NCBI GenBank assembly: GCA_030407085.1
Contig: CM059583.1
Span: forward strand, 81,678,001 to 81,742,000
Length of the DNA: 64,000 bases
From: Trichopria drosophilae
Taxonomy: Eukaryota; Arthropoda; Insecta; Hymenoptera; Diapriidae
Reading direction: 5' to 3'
In this document: in pieces, positions 1 through 10,703 of the stretch
Layout of the letters: every line of letters starts with the position of its first letter
How positions within the stretch are numbered: the stretch's first letter is position 1
Made by a program: the position numbers and the translations under genes
Notes under the pieces: generated by a model
Databases searched by the model: none
What the model was told of the DNA's origin: nothing
Seen by the model: the letters and a program-made list of their open reading frames with translations, nothing else

Positions 1-305
1 ATAGCCATTTCAAGGTCAAAGCAACTATTTTTGCTATTTTTACGTTTTACTTGGTTTCCCTGGGGTTTTCAACGTGCTGAATACAGGAAAAATAATCAAA
101 AAATTCTTGGAATTATTTTTGACCTTGAAAATAGCCATTTCAAGGTCAAAATTTTTTTTTCTTATACCGGCTTGTTACTTGGTATCCCGAAGTTTTTCGT
201 CTTCGACTTTTACTTCATACTTGATTTAGAAAACGTTTAGGTCAATCTTTGATTCTAAAAGTAATCATTTGGACCTAACTACGTCACAATATGATTGTCA
301 AATAA
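1..305. repeat. piggyBac left subterminal repeat
   Basis: This stretch contains short palindromes built from TTGACCTTGAAA and its complement, plus the phrase CTGAATACAGGAAAAATA. Both reappear in reverse orientation at 2640-2930. They therefore look like the left inverted arm of the piggyBac element. Short open frames here are not convincing genes. Confidence 0.6.
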
Positions 306-395
306 TTGAAAAAATTTCTGATTTGTTTTTTGGCTTTCGCTCTTTGCGTCACCCAGGATCAACGAACGTGGACGTGGCGAAAATATGATCCCTTT

Positions 396-623
396 GGGGT
401 GCTTTTTTACTGTGAGTCCCCTTGCCACTCACTGGGGTGCTTTTTTACTGTGAGTCCCCTTGCCACTCACTGGGGTGCTTTTTTACTGTGAGTCCCCTTG
501 CCACTCACTGGGGTGCTTTTTTACTGTGAGTCCCCTTGCCACTCACTGGGGTGCTTTTTTACTGTGAGTCCCCTTGCCACTCACTGGGGTGCTTTTTTAC
601 TGTGAGTCCCCTTGCCACTCACT
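396..623. repeat. 38-bp tandem repeat, six copies
   Basis: Six nearly identical head-to-tail copies start at 396, 434, 472, 510, 548 and 586. On the minus strand each unit carries GTGAGT and ACTCAC separated by nine bases, so a small hairpin is possible, followed by an A-run and GCACCCC. The array begins about 15 bases beyond the transposase stop codon and would lie in its 3' UTR. A single copy with its flank is found again near 54.83-54.91 kb in an unrelated transposon. Confidence 0.95.
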
Positions 624-637
624 TGAAATAGATTACA

Positions 638-2218
638 TTACGACAGTGTAGCTTGTGTGTGGTACTCTTCGAAGCACGGTACTATGCAGAGAGAGATATC
701 ACAAGTTTTGCATTTATAACTTGTTCGACGTCTAACGTTTCGTAAGTAACACACGTGGCATCTTTGACTTTTAGTCTGACCCGGGAAATGACGACCAGTC
801 AATCGATTTGGATGGGAGATGTTGAGTCCTTGAGGGATAGTTTCAGCGGGATCGAGTTTGAGCAGTGCTCTGGCAACCTCCATACGAAATGATGGGAATG
901 GAATATGTCCTTTATTTTTCATTTTGAACAAAGCATGAGCATTTGACAGACATAAATCTAGTAGGTGATAGAAAAGTTTGCGGTACCACTTCATAGTTTT
1001 ACGAATCGTTTGAGATATAGACAACTGTCTATCGACGTTATCTACGCCGCCCATGTTTTGGTTGTATTCAAGAACACAAGTAGGCTTTATGATGTCTTCG
1101 TTTGTTTGATAATTCTTTTTCCCAGTAGAACTGAATTGAACTTCGTGCACAGAACTAAGCATACGAACGCTGCGCTTATCCTCCCATTTCATTGCTACCC
1201 AAACATCATTGTGAGCAACTTGCACTTCACCTCGAGACAATTTATCTTCAAGCTTTGGCATTCCCTTTCTGTTCGCTTTTACTGTACCACACAATCCTGT
1301 TTCACGTTCGTGTAAAAATTCTGCCAGAGTGGGAGATGTATACCAATTGTCTACGTACATTACGTGACCTTTGAAAAAGTAGGGTTGCAAGAAGTGAGCG
1401 ACGATATCGCCAGTTACACCTAAACCAAACTTGTCATAGTCAGTGGCTGCACCACAGTAAATAACGAAACCTAAAATAAAGCCAGTTTCGCAGTCGACTA
1501 TTTCAAAAATCTTTATACCAAAACGACTTCTTTTCAATGGGATGAACTGCTTGAAACGAAGCCTTCCTTTCCACAACAACAGACTCTCATCTATGCATAG
1601 ATTTTTGCCTGGAAAAAGAGCTTCTGCAAACTTAGCTTGTAGGTAGTTTATTACTGGCTGGATTTTTCGTAATGGATGATTTGCCATTTCTGCGTCATCA
1701 TTTTCGTTATCATAAAAATGTAAATAACGCAAAATTTGATCGTACCTATCGCGAGTCATCGTTTGGCCAAAAATTGGAGTGAGCAGCATTGGATCTGTAG
1801 ACCAATAACTTCTCAAATCACCTTTCTGTATATGGCCCATTAGAATCGAAAGACCAATAAACTTTTCAAATTCGTCTTCAGAAAGAGGATACCAAGCTTT
1901 CATATGAGAAGTTGGATTTGCTTCTTTGTGATTTTGTGCTTCATACTGATTTGTTTCGTTTATGATCATTTGAACCAAATCAGCATCAAAGAAATATTTG
2001 AAATAATCCACTTCACGATCGCCTGAAAAAACAATATCAGGATTTATTTCTGCAGTACCTTCGAAATCCTTTACGGATGGATAAAAATGCGCATCATAAT
2101 GAATTTGACTTCCGTCATAAATTTCTTCTTCTGATGAATCATCATCCACTTCTTCATCCTCTGATTGGTGTTTGTCCGGTTCGGACTCGCCACTACTCCA
2201 AGCTTTGTTTGCAGCCAT
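638..2218 (-). CDS. piggyBac transposase, intact
   Basis: This is a cut-and-paste DNA transposase acting in the nucleus on TTAA-flanked ends. The frame is open without breaks for 526 residues from the ATG at 2218. It stays open up to 2275, but the extra 19 residues look like leader sequence, and MAANKAW followed by an acidic region fits the family. The three catalytic aspartates of the DDE_Tnp_1_7 domain are visible: CIDES near residue 210, YVDNWYTS near 290 and GGVDNVD near 393. A C-terminal cysteine-rich zinc finger (CHVC..CKTC..C..C..H) covers the last 45 residues. The length is close to normal for the family (about 550-600). The lack of lesions suggests a young, possibly active copy, if both ends are intact. 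Confidence 0.93.
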   Translation of the reverse strand: MAANKAWSSGESEPDKHQSEDEEVDDDSSEEEIYDGSQIHYDAHFYPSVKDFEGTAEINPDIVFSGDREVDYFKYFFDADLVQMIINETNQYEAQNHKEANPTSHMKAWYPLSEDEFEKFIGLSILMGHIQKGDLRSYWSTDPMLLTPIFGQTMTRDRYDQILRYLHFYDNENDDAEMANHPLRKIQPVINYLQAKFAEALFPGKNLCIDESLLLWKGRLRFKQFIPLKRSRFGIKIFEIVDCETGFILGFVIYCGAATDYDKFGLGVTGDIVAHFLQPYFFKGHVMYVDNWYTSPTLAEFLHERETGLCGTVKANRKGMPKLEDKLSRGEVQVAHNDVWVAMKWEDKRSVRMLSSVHEVQFSSTGKKNYQTNEDIIKPTCVLEYNQNMGGVDNVDRQLSISQTIRKTMKWYRKLFYHLLDLCLSNAHALFKMKNKGHIPFPSFRMEVARALLKLDPAETIPQGLNISHPNRLTGRHFPGQTKSQRCHVCYLRNVRRRTSYKCKTCDISLCIVPCFEEYHTQATLS

Positions 2219-3124
2219 TTTATCGAGATAGGCTAACAAATTCACAACAAATAATAAAACAAATTGAGACTTCAATAAACTTCAATAAACAAAAAGGAAA
2301 ACGAAATATATGTAAAGAAAAAAAGAATCAGGGGGTCAAGGCGTGTAGCAACCTCTCCACTCAGTATTTTATTTTTTTTTTCTGCCTTCAGAAAAATGTT
2401 TGTAAAGAAACTGTGAAACGACAGTAGCAAAAGTAACTCAACGAATTTTGTATTATTTTGAACCGAAAATTTCTAAAGTATGGATAACTTTAGGATTTTT
2501 CTTACTATTTTTCCTGTTTATAGCGTGTCAAAAGGTAAATGCGCAAAGTAGAAAATAAATTAGCTGAAAAATTTATATGGATCTATTTGACTTTTGAATA
2601 GTTAGTTTCAAAGTCAAAAATACCTATAAAAATTTTTATTCTATTTTTCTGTATTCAGTATGACAAAAAACTTCACGTTACGAAGTAGCAAGTCAAAATA
2701 GCAAAAAAAAAAATTTGTCCTTGAAATGTCTATTTTCAAGGTCAAAATAATTTTAAGATTTTTTTATATTATTTTTCCCGTATTCAGAAAGTCAAAAAAA
2801 CGTAGAAATATCAAGGAACAATCCGAAATAGAAAAAAAAATTTGACCTTGAAATAGCTGTTTTCAAGGTCAAAAACAATTCCAAGACTTTTTTGAGTATT
2901 TTTATCGAATTCAGCACATCGAAAAACATAAGGATACACCCTAATTTTTTTTTGAAAAGGTTTTTTCTTCAAATTGAAGTTGCTGCCGGGGATGGCCGAT
3001 ATATCGGCTACGTTACATGTGCCACATATATGGGTAGTTGACTGAAGATAAATAATGTTTTTTTTCTGCAAATCTATGTGTTTTATCAAAAATTGATTTT
3101 ACACTTTTTCCCGGCGTTAAAAGG
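2219..3124. other. 5' flank and right subterminal region of piggyBac
   Basis: This AT-rich stretch contains no convincing gene. It holds the presumed promoter side of the transposase gene, then from 2600 onward inverted copies of the TTTCAAGGTCAAA repeats seen at the left end, then the right terminus. GGCCGATATATCGGC near 2994 is a short perfect palindrome. Confidence 0.6.
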
Positions 3125-3359
3125 TTAAGTAATAAATTGCCGCGCATAAAAAATGAAACATTGTCGGTTTTAAAAACATGCAAAATAGTATAAAACGAAA
3201 TTTTTTTTAATGCGCTTGGGTTTAAATTATTAAGAATTAAATAAATTATCCATTATCGGAATTATTCTCCATATTGACATAAATTTATGGTGAATATTTG
3301 AGCAAAAATGTGTGGAATTTTCGAGAAATTTTGAAGTTTTAAACGAAAAACATTAATTA

Positions 3360-3441
3360 CACGGATATAAAAGTTGGTATAACCATCTAAATGGTTGATC
3401 CAACCGACAGTTGGTTATTTCAACTAACTTTTTTTTCCGTG
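3360..3441. mobile_element. Small hairpin MITE with TA target site
   Basis: An 82-bp sequence begins CACGGATATAAAAGTTGG and ends AACTTTTTTTTCCGTG, which are imperfect inverted repeats. TA lies immediately outside both ends. It has no coding capacity and matches the usual form of a Tc1/mariner-type MITE. Confidence 0.7.
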
Positions 3442-3544
3442 TACGAGATTCAGCTAACGAAAATTAATTGTGTTTATTTTTAAAAAAATTGAAATACTAA
3501 TTTTTGTAAAAACAGAAATGGTCAAAATCTTACTAGAAATACAT

Positions 3545-5005
3545 AAATCATGCATAGCTCCTGAATATTAAACAAAAAATCATGCGTGACAAGGAATATT
3601 TCAAATACAATTCACAATCAATAATGACTTATGAATTTAATAAAGATAAATCACAATAAAAATAAATGATAAATTCAAGGGAAATGATCACAATTGAAAA
3701 TGAATTGGGAATTCAAGTAAAAATGGTCTAATCTTTTATGTGAAATTTATGTCTAGAAGAAATGCAAAATTCAAATTCCACATACTGAGCCTCTAAGGGC
3801 GTCAACGCGAAAAATATTGCCGTTGATCAGTTATTTAAAAATAAAACGAATATTACACTCGAGATTATACCCCCTTCTGCTAGGAGAAACGCAAACTTCA
3901 AAATCCAAATACTAAGACTCTAGGGGCGTGATATCGAAAAATATCACAGTTGATCATTTATACACGAAAAATTTAATGAAGACAAGAGGTCGGTTATGAA
4001 AAACAAGAAAAATATTATACTCTGTTTCTTTTCAAATGTCCACATTTCAAAGCAATTTTTGACTTTTTTACGCTTTCCAATATTATTATTTTGTTGCAAC
4101 ATTTCAAATTACGCGACTCCATTCGTCTTACAATTCTTAAAACCTTGATTTCCGAGTTCACCTACATTACTAAGTATATTTCATAGAAATAATGAAATAT
4201 TGAAAATATTAATTGTCAATTTTTTGTTATTTTAGTTGTCCATCATATTCTTAAACTGAAATGAAAATATTAATTGTGAATGTTTGCGCAATAACAAAAA
4301 CATGTACATTGGGGCATTCTTCTTCAAACTAAACTGTCATAGGCCATTGAATGTTTCTCGTTAAACAAAGTAAAAGGATATGTATTCAGTAATAATTTTC
4401 TGAACACTCAAATCAGATGTTCAAAATTATGAATGAATTGAAAATTTTAAAAAATAGTAGGCATAAATCTCGCATGATAAGGAACGTTGAAACTACAATT
4501 CCTAATCAGTAATGCCTTATGAATTTTAAAAAGATAAATCACAATACACATGAATCATGAATTCAAGTAAAAATTGTCAAAATGAATTATGAATTATAGT
4601 CTTTTTAAATTTCGCTACTCCATTCGTCTTTCAATTCTTCCTTTTTAAGAGCCTTCGGCTCGCCTCGTCTTTGCCTATAACTCGAGCTGCAGTATCGCCC
4701 GCGCCGTAATGCATGCCTTTCCGCCCTAGATACACAATATACTATTCAGATAAAATCATGAAGCATTACGGAGTGTGTCATCTACCCACATGTTTGGCGA
4801 CAGCAGGATCTGTTATACAGATAATTTCTTGAATATTCATTTTTTATTATGATTATTCTTACTTGAATTCATCATTTATTTTTTAATTAAGATTATTTTT
4901 TACTAGAATTTATAATTAATTTTCAATTGTGATTATTTCCCTTGAATTTATAATTTATTTTTATTGTGATTCATCTTTATTACATTCATAAGTCATCATT
5001 GGTTC
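3545..5005. repeat. AT-rich long inverted repeat (foldback-like)
   Basis: The text around 3590-3735 (ATAAATCACAATAAAAATAA and flanks) recurs as reverse complement at about 4845-5005. A related plus-sense copy lies at 4480-4610. The arms are built from short degenerate subrepeats ending in GAATTCAAG. Between them, 4640-4800 is less AT-rich and includes the palindrome GAGCCTTCGGCTC. No gene was recognised. A decayed foldback or MITE cluster is the most likely reading. Confidence 0.55.
3753..3965 (+). repeat. Direct repeat, two ~86-bp units 127 bp apart
   Basis: Units beginning CTAGAAGAAATGC at 3753 and CTAGGAGAAACGC at 3880 share GAGCCTCTAAGGGCG / AGACTCTAGGGGCG and GTTGATCA at matching offsets. 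They are diverged direct copies inside the AT-rich inverted repeat. Confidence 0.7.
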
Positions 5006-5478
5006 CGGTTCCGGTGAGTGTTCACTTGACATTGCTTGTCTTTTGCTCCGTCTTTTTAGCTTGTTTATGTTGCCTCTTGGCTCCGGGCGTTACTTTTTTT
5101 CCAGCTCACCCGCAAGCTCTTTTTTGTGCCGCTCTGCTTCTTCATTGGGCTGTTGAATTGATGAGTGGCTGACTCGTGAGTGTCTTTTGGCTGGTGACGG
5201 GTTTCCTAACCTTCAAATTCCATGTGGCTAGTCTGCTACCGCCGCAGAAGCAGCCTGGGACAAGTACCGCCATCTACTGACTTTACCAGTTACTACTGTA
5301 AACAAACTGGAATTCTACTCCTTCGATAACATCTCGACGGGTAAATTACCATCTGCCGATATAACAGGAACCTTGTGGCCCCGTACGTCAGCACCGACGC
5401 CGCTTTCGTCTTCCGTCTTACGCAGTCCTTCGGCAAGTAGCAGGCGGCAGCACCTTTTGGCCGAGTTACCTTCGGCAC

Positions 5479-6560
5479 ATGTCGGGCCAGGGTCTGCCCA
5501 ACAACCATTCGCACCTACCAGGCACGTCCGGGAGCGCTACCATTGGCGCGGAGGTGGAGCAAACTCCGCCGTTTTTAAGACCACCAACTCTTCCCGGACG
5601 ACCCACCACTGCAGCCAGGTGGTTAGAATACCGCACTAATAGTTGCAGCTCGCTAGAGGATTTTGGTTTTGTTAAGCGAAAACGGGACTAGCGGCCGACT
5701 CGGACGATTCCAGCTTTTCTCAGGATTTTAGACGCCGTAAACTTTCGCTTCCTTTGACGGACAAAAATATGCCTCCAACCATGCCATCCACCCCCGTTAC
5801 ACAAGAGAGCCTTGATGCCATGCAAAAATCTCTTCTGGCAGCAATCAAGGACTCCCAAAATGCTACTGCAGCTATAAAAATAGGAGTAGACGAGTGCGCT
5901 AGTGACATAGCGGATGTCAAAAGCACAGTCGATGAGCTAAAAAATGGCTTCGACACTCGTCTGGTTGCGCTTCAAGAGAGGGTAAATTCTCAGGACCAGA
6001 CGATTAAAATGATGGTGGCCAAGATCGAAGCTCAGGAAAAAATGTTAAAAAGGCGAAATATTAAAATAACTGGCCTCCAACCTGGCTCTGGTCCGTTAAG
6101 GGACGAAACTAACAACTTTTTGGCCGCTAAATTTGAGATGTCAGGCATAGTATCTACTGCGAGAATAATTCGCAGCAACCCAACAACGATTTTGGCCGAA
6201 CTAACTATGGAGGAGGACAAATTCAATATCCTCTTGACAAAAAAGTGGCTTTGAAAAATTCTAATATTTTCATAGATCCGGACTACACTGACAAGGAACG
6301 CTTCAAAGCCAGAGAAGCTCGCCGGGCAGCTATTGGCAAAGGAGCCATATTTAGGAAAAAAGGTGATATGATTGCCACCAATAACATTTGGCTAAAATGG
6401 TCCGAAGTCGACCAGGACTTCACTACCCGATGTAGTGAACCTACTAAGGATAGAAGATCTTCGAGGCCACGCTCGTCTATAGGCACTCTGAGCCATTCGG
6501 AGCGTGGATCTTCTCCGGTTGAAATGGCTACGAACCTACCGAAACCAGCTTCGCAGAGGA
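5479..6560 (+). pseudogene. LINE ORF1 fragment (RNA-binding/coiled-coil protein), frameshifted
   Basis: Three overlapping frames together read as a non-LTR retrotransposon ORF1. A proline-rich N-terminus starts at the ATG at 5479. It passes through KRKR, where a one-base loss near 5690 moves the frame. An acidic-serine stretch follows, then a helical coiled-coil section (about 5830-6040), then RRNIKITGL, the beginning of an L1-type ORF1 RNA-binding domain. A second frameshift near 6250 precedes IFIDPDYTDKERFKAREAR, which matches the C-terminal part of such domains. The GC-richer 5200-5480 probably belongs to the 5' UTR. No ORF2 follows: homology ends near 6560 at the boundary with the large inverted repeat. 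Confidence 0.65.
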
Positions 6561-6572
6561 ATTTTTGTTTTA

Positions 6573-7050
6573 TGTATATCTTGTGAGCACATGTAACGAT
6601 CTCCTCCATCGTTTCGTTGACTGCATCAATTGGTATATCTCCCGATTCCGATCGTAGACCATGATAATTGTGCATTTATAATACAATTGAGCGTTCCAAA
6701 GATCTTTAAATGTTAATTAAAAAATCTTCAGTCATTAACTTGACATCGTTTAAAAAATTAATTTTTGTATGTATATAAAATCGCGATGTACTGCACTCTT
6801 AAATCAAATACTTAGAATCATTACATCTAGTCAGTCCGTGAATAAATCTTACATGGTCTAAGTCATCTTATCTACACTACATCTTTCTTTCTGTCAATGC
6901 AAAAACAAAACGAAAGACGACAAAGTATTTATCATTATGCTAATAACAAATTTCTTCACATTAAAACCGTGTACAATGGCTAACATAAGGTCGCCTTATT
7001 CGTAGCGAATTTGACTTTTGAACTGTCTTCTTTAATTGTCGACCATTCTC

Positions 7051-7100
<50 letters not shown>

Positions 7101-7405
7101 GCTACTGATTTGTTACCTCTATACGAATACACTTACATCAAATCGAGTCGTGTGCACATTTTTGTGATGTAACATTCACACGACGATAGAATGAAATTCA
7201 TTCTGAAAACCCAACAAGTACAAGCGTAAATGTATTTTAATACTAACTAATGGTATACCCCTTGATTCGAAATTGTATGCAGCGTAACCTACATGACTAT
7301 TTAATTCTGTTTACAATAATGATTTCGAAAATCACACTGCACGAAACGGTGTTATATTTGACAGATTTTTGTTACTTCCACATTTTAATCATAATTAGTT
7401 AACTA
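6573..7405. repeat. Left arm of a large inverted repeat
   Basis: Read as reverse complement, 7060-7405 matches 10006-10361 with only scattered changes. The segment 6670-6820 matches 14310-14460, and 6573-6670 matches 15110-15225. Bases 6820-7047 have no clear partner. The arm contains a CT microsatellite at 7048-7096 at the position where the right arm is interrupted by a LINE. Confidence 0.85.
7048..7096. repeat. (CT)n microsatellite
   Basis: A nearly pure CT run lies inside the left arm of the inverted repeat. It is the counterpart of the GA run split by the LINE insertion in the right arm. Confidence 0.95.
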
Positions 7406-10005
7406 AAATATCATTAGTTAACTGATATTTTAAGCGAGCAATTTGTATATTTTCCAACCCATATGTTTGAACACGTTTATTCTCTAGAGATTACTATAAG
7501 TGTTTTCTTTCGACTCTGAGAGTAAAGAAATCAATGCTATCCTCTTCTTTTATATTCCCTGGTACCGCATTCTAATAAGACTTGAATTTTATATGTATTT
7601 CATGACGTCATCATTTTCAACTTAACATTTCGGTTTATCAGCACGTAAATGCATTATTGCACTTTTATTTAAATCTGTCGGCATTTATTTAATATTTCTA
7701 CGCATTTGATCATTACATCCAGTTACTATAGAAACTTCCATAATAAGGCTTGAATCTTATGTTAAACTTAATGATTGAATACAATTTGTCATGAGCCTAC
7801 ATTCAATATTTTTCTTCAAAATATGCAATCTGCAACATTTTACTGTACGGTAGTTCATCTTAAGTAAGAACACTTCTAATTATACTTTTATTTATAATTT
7901 TGAATATTAAGCTATCTGCGTTATGATATGCATTGTGAACGTTTGTTACCATTTCCAGACATGTCGTGTTTCCGTAACATTTACTTCATCGCCTTGGTAC
8001 TGCATCTTAATATGGTCTTATGCTAAACGATCACCTACTTTATTAATGAATATCTTCTTTTCGTATAAGTATTAAACGTGGAATCGTTCTTCATTGCAGT
8101 ACCATGCACACATATTGCTGTTCCCCCTCTCTCCCCCTCGCCCTTCCTCAATTTTTCTCTCTCAATCATCAATTGAACAACCGATAAAATTCATAATAGT
8201 TAAGCATAATTTTACAATCGTGTCAGCAAACGTGCAGAAATTTATGATACCTTTTGTGTGTGAGAGAGCAATAATGTAAGTGTCATATAAATGATGTATG
8301 TATTAGACAGTAATTGACCAACTCACACAATGCCGTAAACAAATAAAAGAACCAAGTATTCGACAGCCGAAATATCGGAAATTATGTCCTTTGATTGTCA
8401 GTCATAATTATTAGTAAGGTGTTCGTTAATATGTGGAATAGCTACAATTTTGCTTTAAAATATGAATGCAATTCAGAGAGTGCGAGCAGATATATTGCAA
8501 GATGCAATAAGCAAAAATAAAACACGACATTTTTAATGTTTCCGATATAAGATAAATAAGATGGAGAAAATATTAAACTTGTAAGAGAAGTTTAGACTGA
8601 CAGAAATATTTCAAGTATAATAATAAATTTGAAGTGAAAATATTACCTCCATTATTTGCTAGATGTTTTTGGTATTGGTAAAATATTAGTGCGCGTATAA
8701 GGTGGATGGTCAAATAATCAATGTTTACGAAATTATGTCCTTTGATTATCAGTCTTAATTATTAGTAAGGTGTTCGTTAATATGTGGAATAGCTACAATT
8801 TATCTTTAAAATATGAATGCAATATAGAGAGTGCGAGCAGATATATTGCAAGATGCAATAAGCAAAAATAAAACACGATATTTTGAAGGGTGCATATTTA
8901 ATATTGTGAGGAATTAAATGTAAGATAAGGAATTAGATACTTACCGATCTACATTACACAATATGTTTATTATGAATCTAGTCGACAGCGAACTTATGAC
9001 TTATAAAGAATCATATTAATAACTGTGAATGCTTTTGCCTATAATTTACGAAACTCCTTGATAGGTGTGGGTAAGAAATTTCAGACACTGGCAATGGTTC
9101 TGATCTCAATTTGTTGCATTTGCACCTTTGGTCAAGATGAAACTAAAGAAGCATTATTATCATCAGTAACGTGAATGCATTCAGATTTAAGAAAACATAC
9201 AACGTATTGTAAAGGTGTTTCAAACAGTCAATTTTGACGTACATTTTAGTCTAGACGTGATAATGAAAAGACTGACGTAAAGTCTTCAAATATTGTAAAT
9301 ATGTACGTGTTATAATATTAAAAAATTATATAATTGAACGTAAGGATAGAGATACATGTGTTAAATAATTCATTTAATTGCATACCCATACTTTTGTCAC
9401 CAACATTTCCAAAACACCGCTAATAAGCTTGTTTTAGTAAAATTTTATAATGATCGTATATATTAAATTGTTTTATTATTTACGAAACAAACGTTGAATA
9501 TTTACTTCCTTATATAAGGAAATATTCAATAATTATTGAAAGTGTGTTTGTGTATCGATGTGTTTGGAATGTCGAAAAGAAACATGAAGTAAGATAGAAG
9601 CTTTACAGACAGGTCATTGAGGATTTTTCACTTTTCCTTTCAAAATGACTAATGTTTTACGGAATCACATGCGCACATTTAAATAGAATTAATCTAGGCA
9701 TGTCTTCATGTTGAATTGTTGTTTGGTCTGTTATTTCATAAACGGTAGCAGTCTTACAATGTATGAAAACATCAGTTCTATAAACGATTCAATATTAATA
9801 ATAATAATATAAAATTTTAAAGCATGATGTGAAAACATAAGAAGTTTTCAAAGGTTAATTTATTACTATGAAAATTATTTATTGATATAATGACTTGTGT
9901 CTTTTTCTATTACACTAGGTGTGATGGATAGGAGGACATTTTCCTTATGCCAATATATTTAACAAAATACCTACATATAACAATAGTATTCGTACGTGAA
10001 TAACT
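7406..10005. other. AT-rich interior of the large inverted repeat
   Basis: This 2.6-kb stretch lies between the arms. I see no convincing protein gene on either strand; the longest frames are about 60 residues and CT-repeat derived. The notable content is the duplicated ~155-bp block at 8380 and 8731, listed separately. Confidence 0.6.
8380..8885 (+). repeat. Direct repeat, two ~155-bp copies
   Basis: Bases 8380-8533 and 8731-8885 are about 93-95% identical by eye. They run from AATTATGTCCTTTGATT to AATAAAACACGA, 351 bp apart, in the same orientation, with about 200 bp between. No open frame is shared. Confidence 0.92.
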
Positions 10006-10327
10006 TAGTTAACTAATTACGATTATAATGTGGAAGTAAAAAAAATCTGTCAAATATAACAACGTTTCGTGCAGTGTGATTCTCGAAATCATTATTGTAA
10101 ACGGAATTAAATAGTCATGTCGGTTATGCTACATACAATTTCGAATCGAGAGGTATACCGTTAGTTAGTATTAAAATACATTTACGCTTTTACTTGTTGG
10201 GTTTTCAGAATGAATTTCATTCTATAATCGTGTGAATGTTACATCCCAAGAATGTGCACACGATTCCATTTGATGTAAGAGTATTCGTATAGATGTAACA
10301 AATCGGTAGCTAATGTGTGAGAGAGAT

Positions 10328-10361
<34 letters not shown>
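10006..10361. repeat. Right arm of large inverted repeat, inner part
   Basis: This is the reverse complement of about 7060-7405, from AGTTAACTAATTACG through the TGTGCACACGATTCC region into a GA run at 10318-10361. The LINE begins directly after the GA run. Confidence 0.85.
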
Positions 10362-10362
<1 letters not shown>

Positions 10363-10380
10363 CATTGATTGATTGATTGT

Positions 10381-10703
10381 CTTTATTATGGCTTGAGGTA
10401 TTACCTCTTAGGCCAACCAATATAGAGCATACATACAGATAACTAATACTAAAACTAAGCTTAATATAACAAGACATACTAACAGATGCATATAAAAGCG
10501 CAATACTAATTCTATACTAATACTAGTTCTATAACAAAGTAGATATAAAATGGATATATAATAATAATAGTCGAGCGATTACAACGTAGGGTAGGTTACA
10601 CGCATACCAGAAGTAAAAGTGGACTAAAATACTAATGTTAAATACTAAAAATACTAATACTAATACTAATAATGCTAATACTAAAATATAAAATACAAAA
10701 TAA
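10381..10703 (-). other. LINE 3' UTR
   Basis: This non-coding stretch downstream of ORF2 is rich in ACTAAT/AGTATT short repeats. Its last 40 bases, on the minus strand GGCCTAAGAGGTAATACC and the tail, recur at 48.07-48.13 kb. It probably contains the structure recognised by the RT of an autonomous relative. Confidence 0.6.

Larger units (their letters stand above)
1..3128 (-). mobile_element. piggyBac-family DNA transposon, left end outside the window
   Basis: The element has a piggyBac transposase gene in its middle and inverted subterminal repeats on both sides. The right end is placed at about 3124. Read inward on the minus strand it begins CCTTTTAACGCCGGG and is bordered by TTAA at 3125-3128, the target site piggyBac elements duplicate. 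Repeats of the type TTTGACCTTGAAA..TTTCAAGGTCAAA occur at about 1-160 in plus sense and at 2600-2930 in inverse sense, as expected for subterminal inverted repeats. No TTAA terminus is visible at the left, so that end lies before base 1. Confidence 0.8.

Noticed and set aside
396..623. Regular repeats that could suggest a CRISPR array
   Set aside because: The copies are directly contiguous with no spacers, and the setting is a eukaryotic transposon.
6573..10361. Integrated viral segment or polydnavirus-like circle, suggested by inverted arms and direct repeats
   Set aside because: There are no viral genes, no encapsidation-type junction motif and no coding core; a transposon or rearrangement explains it better.
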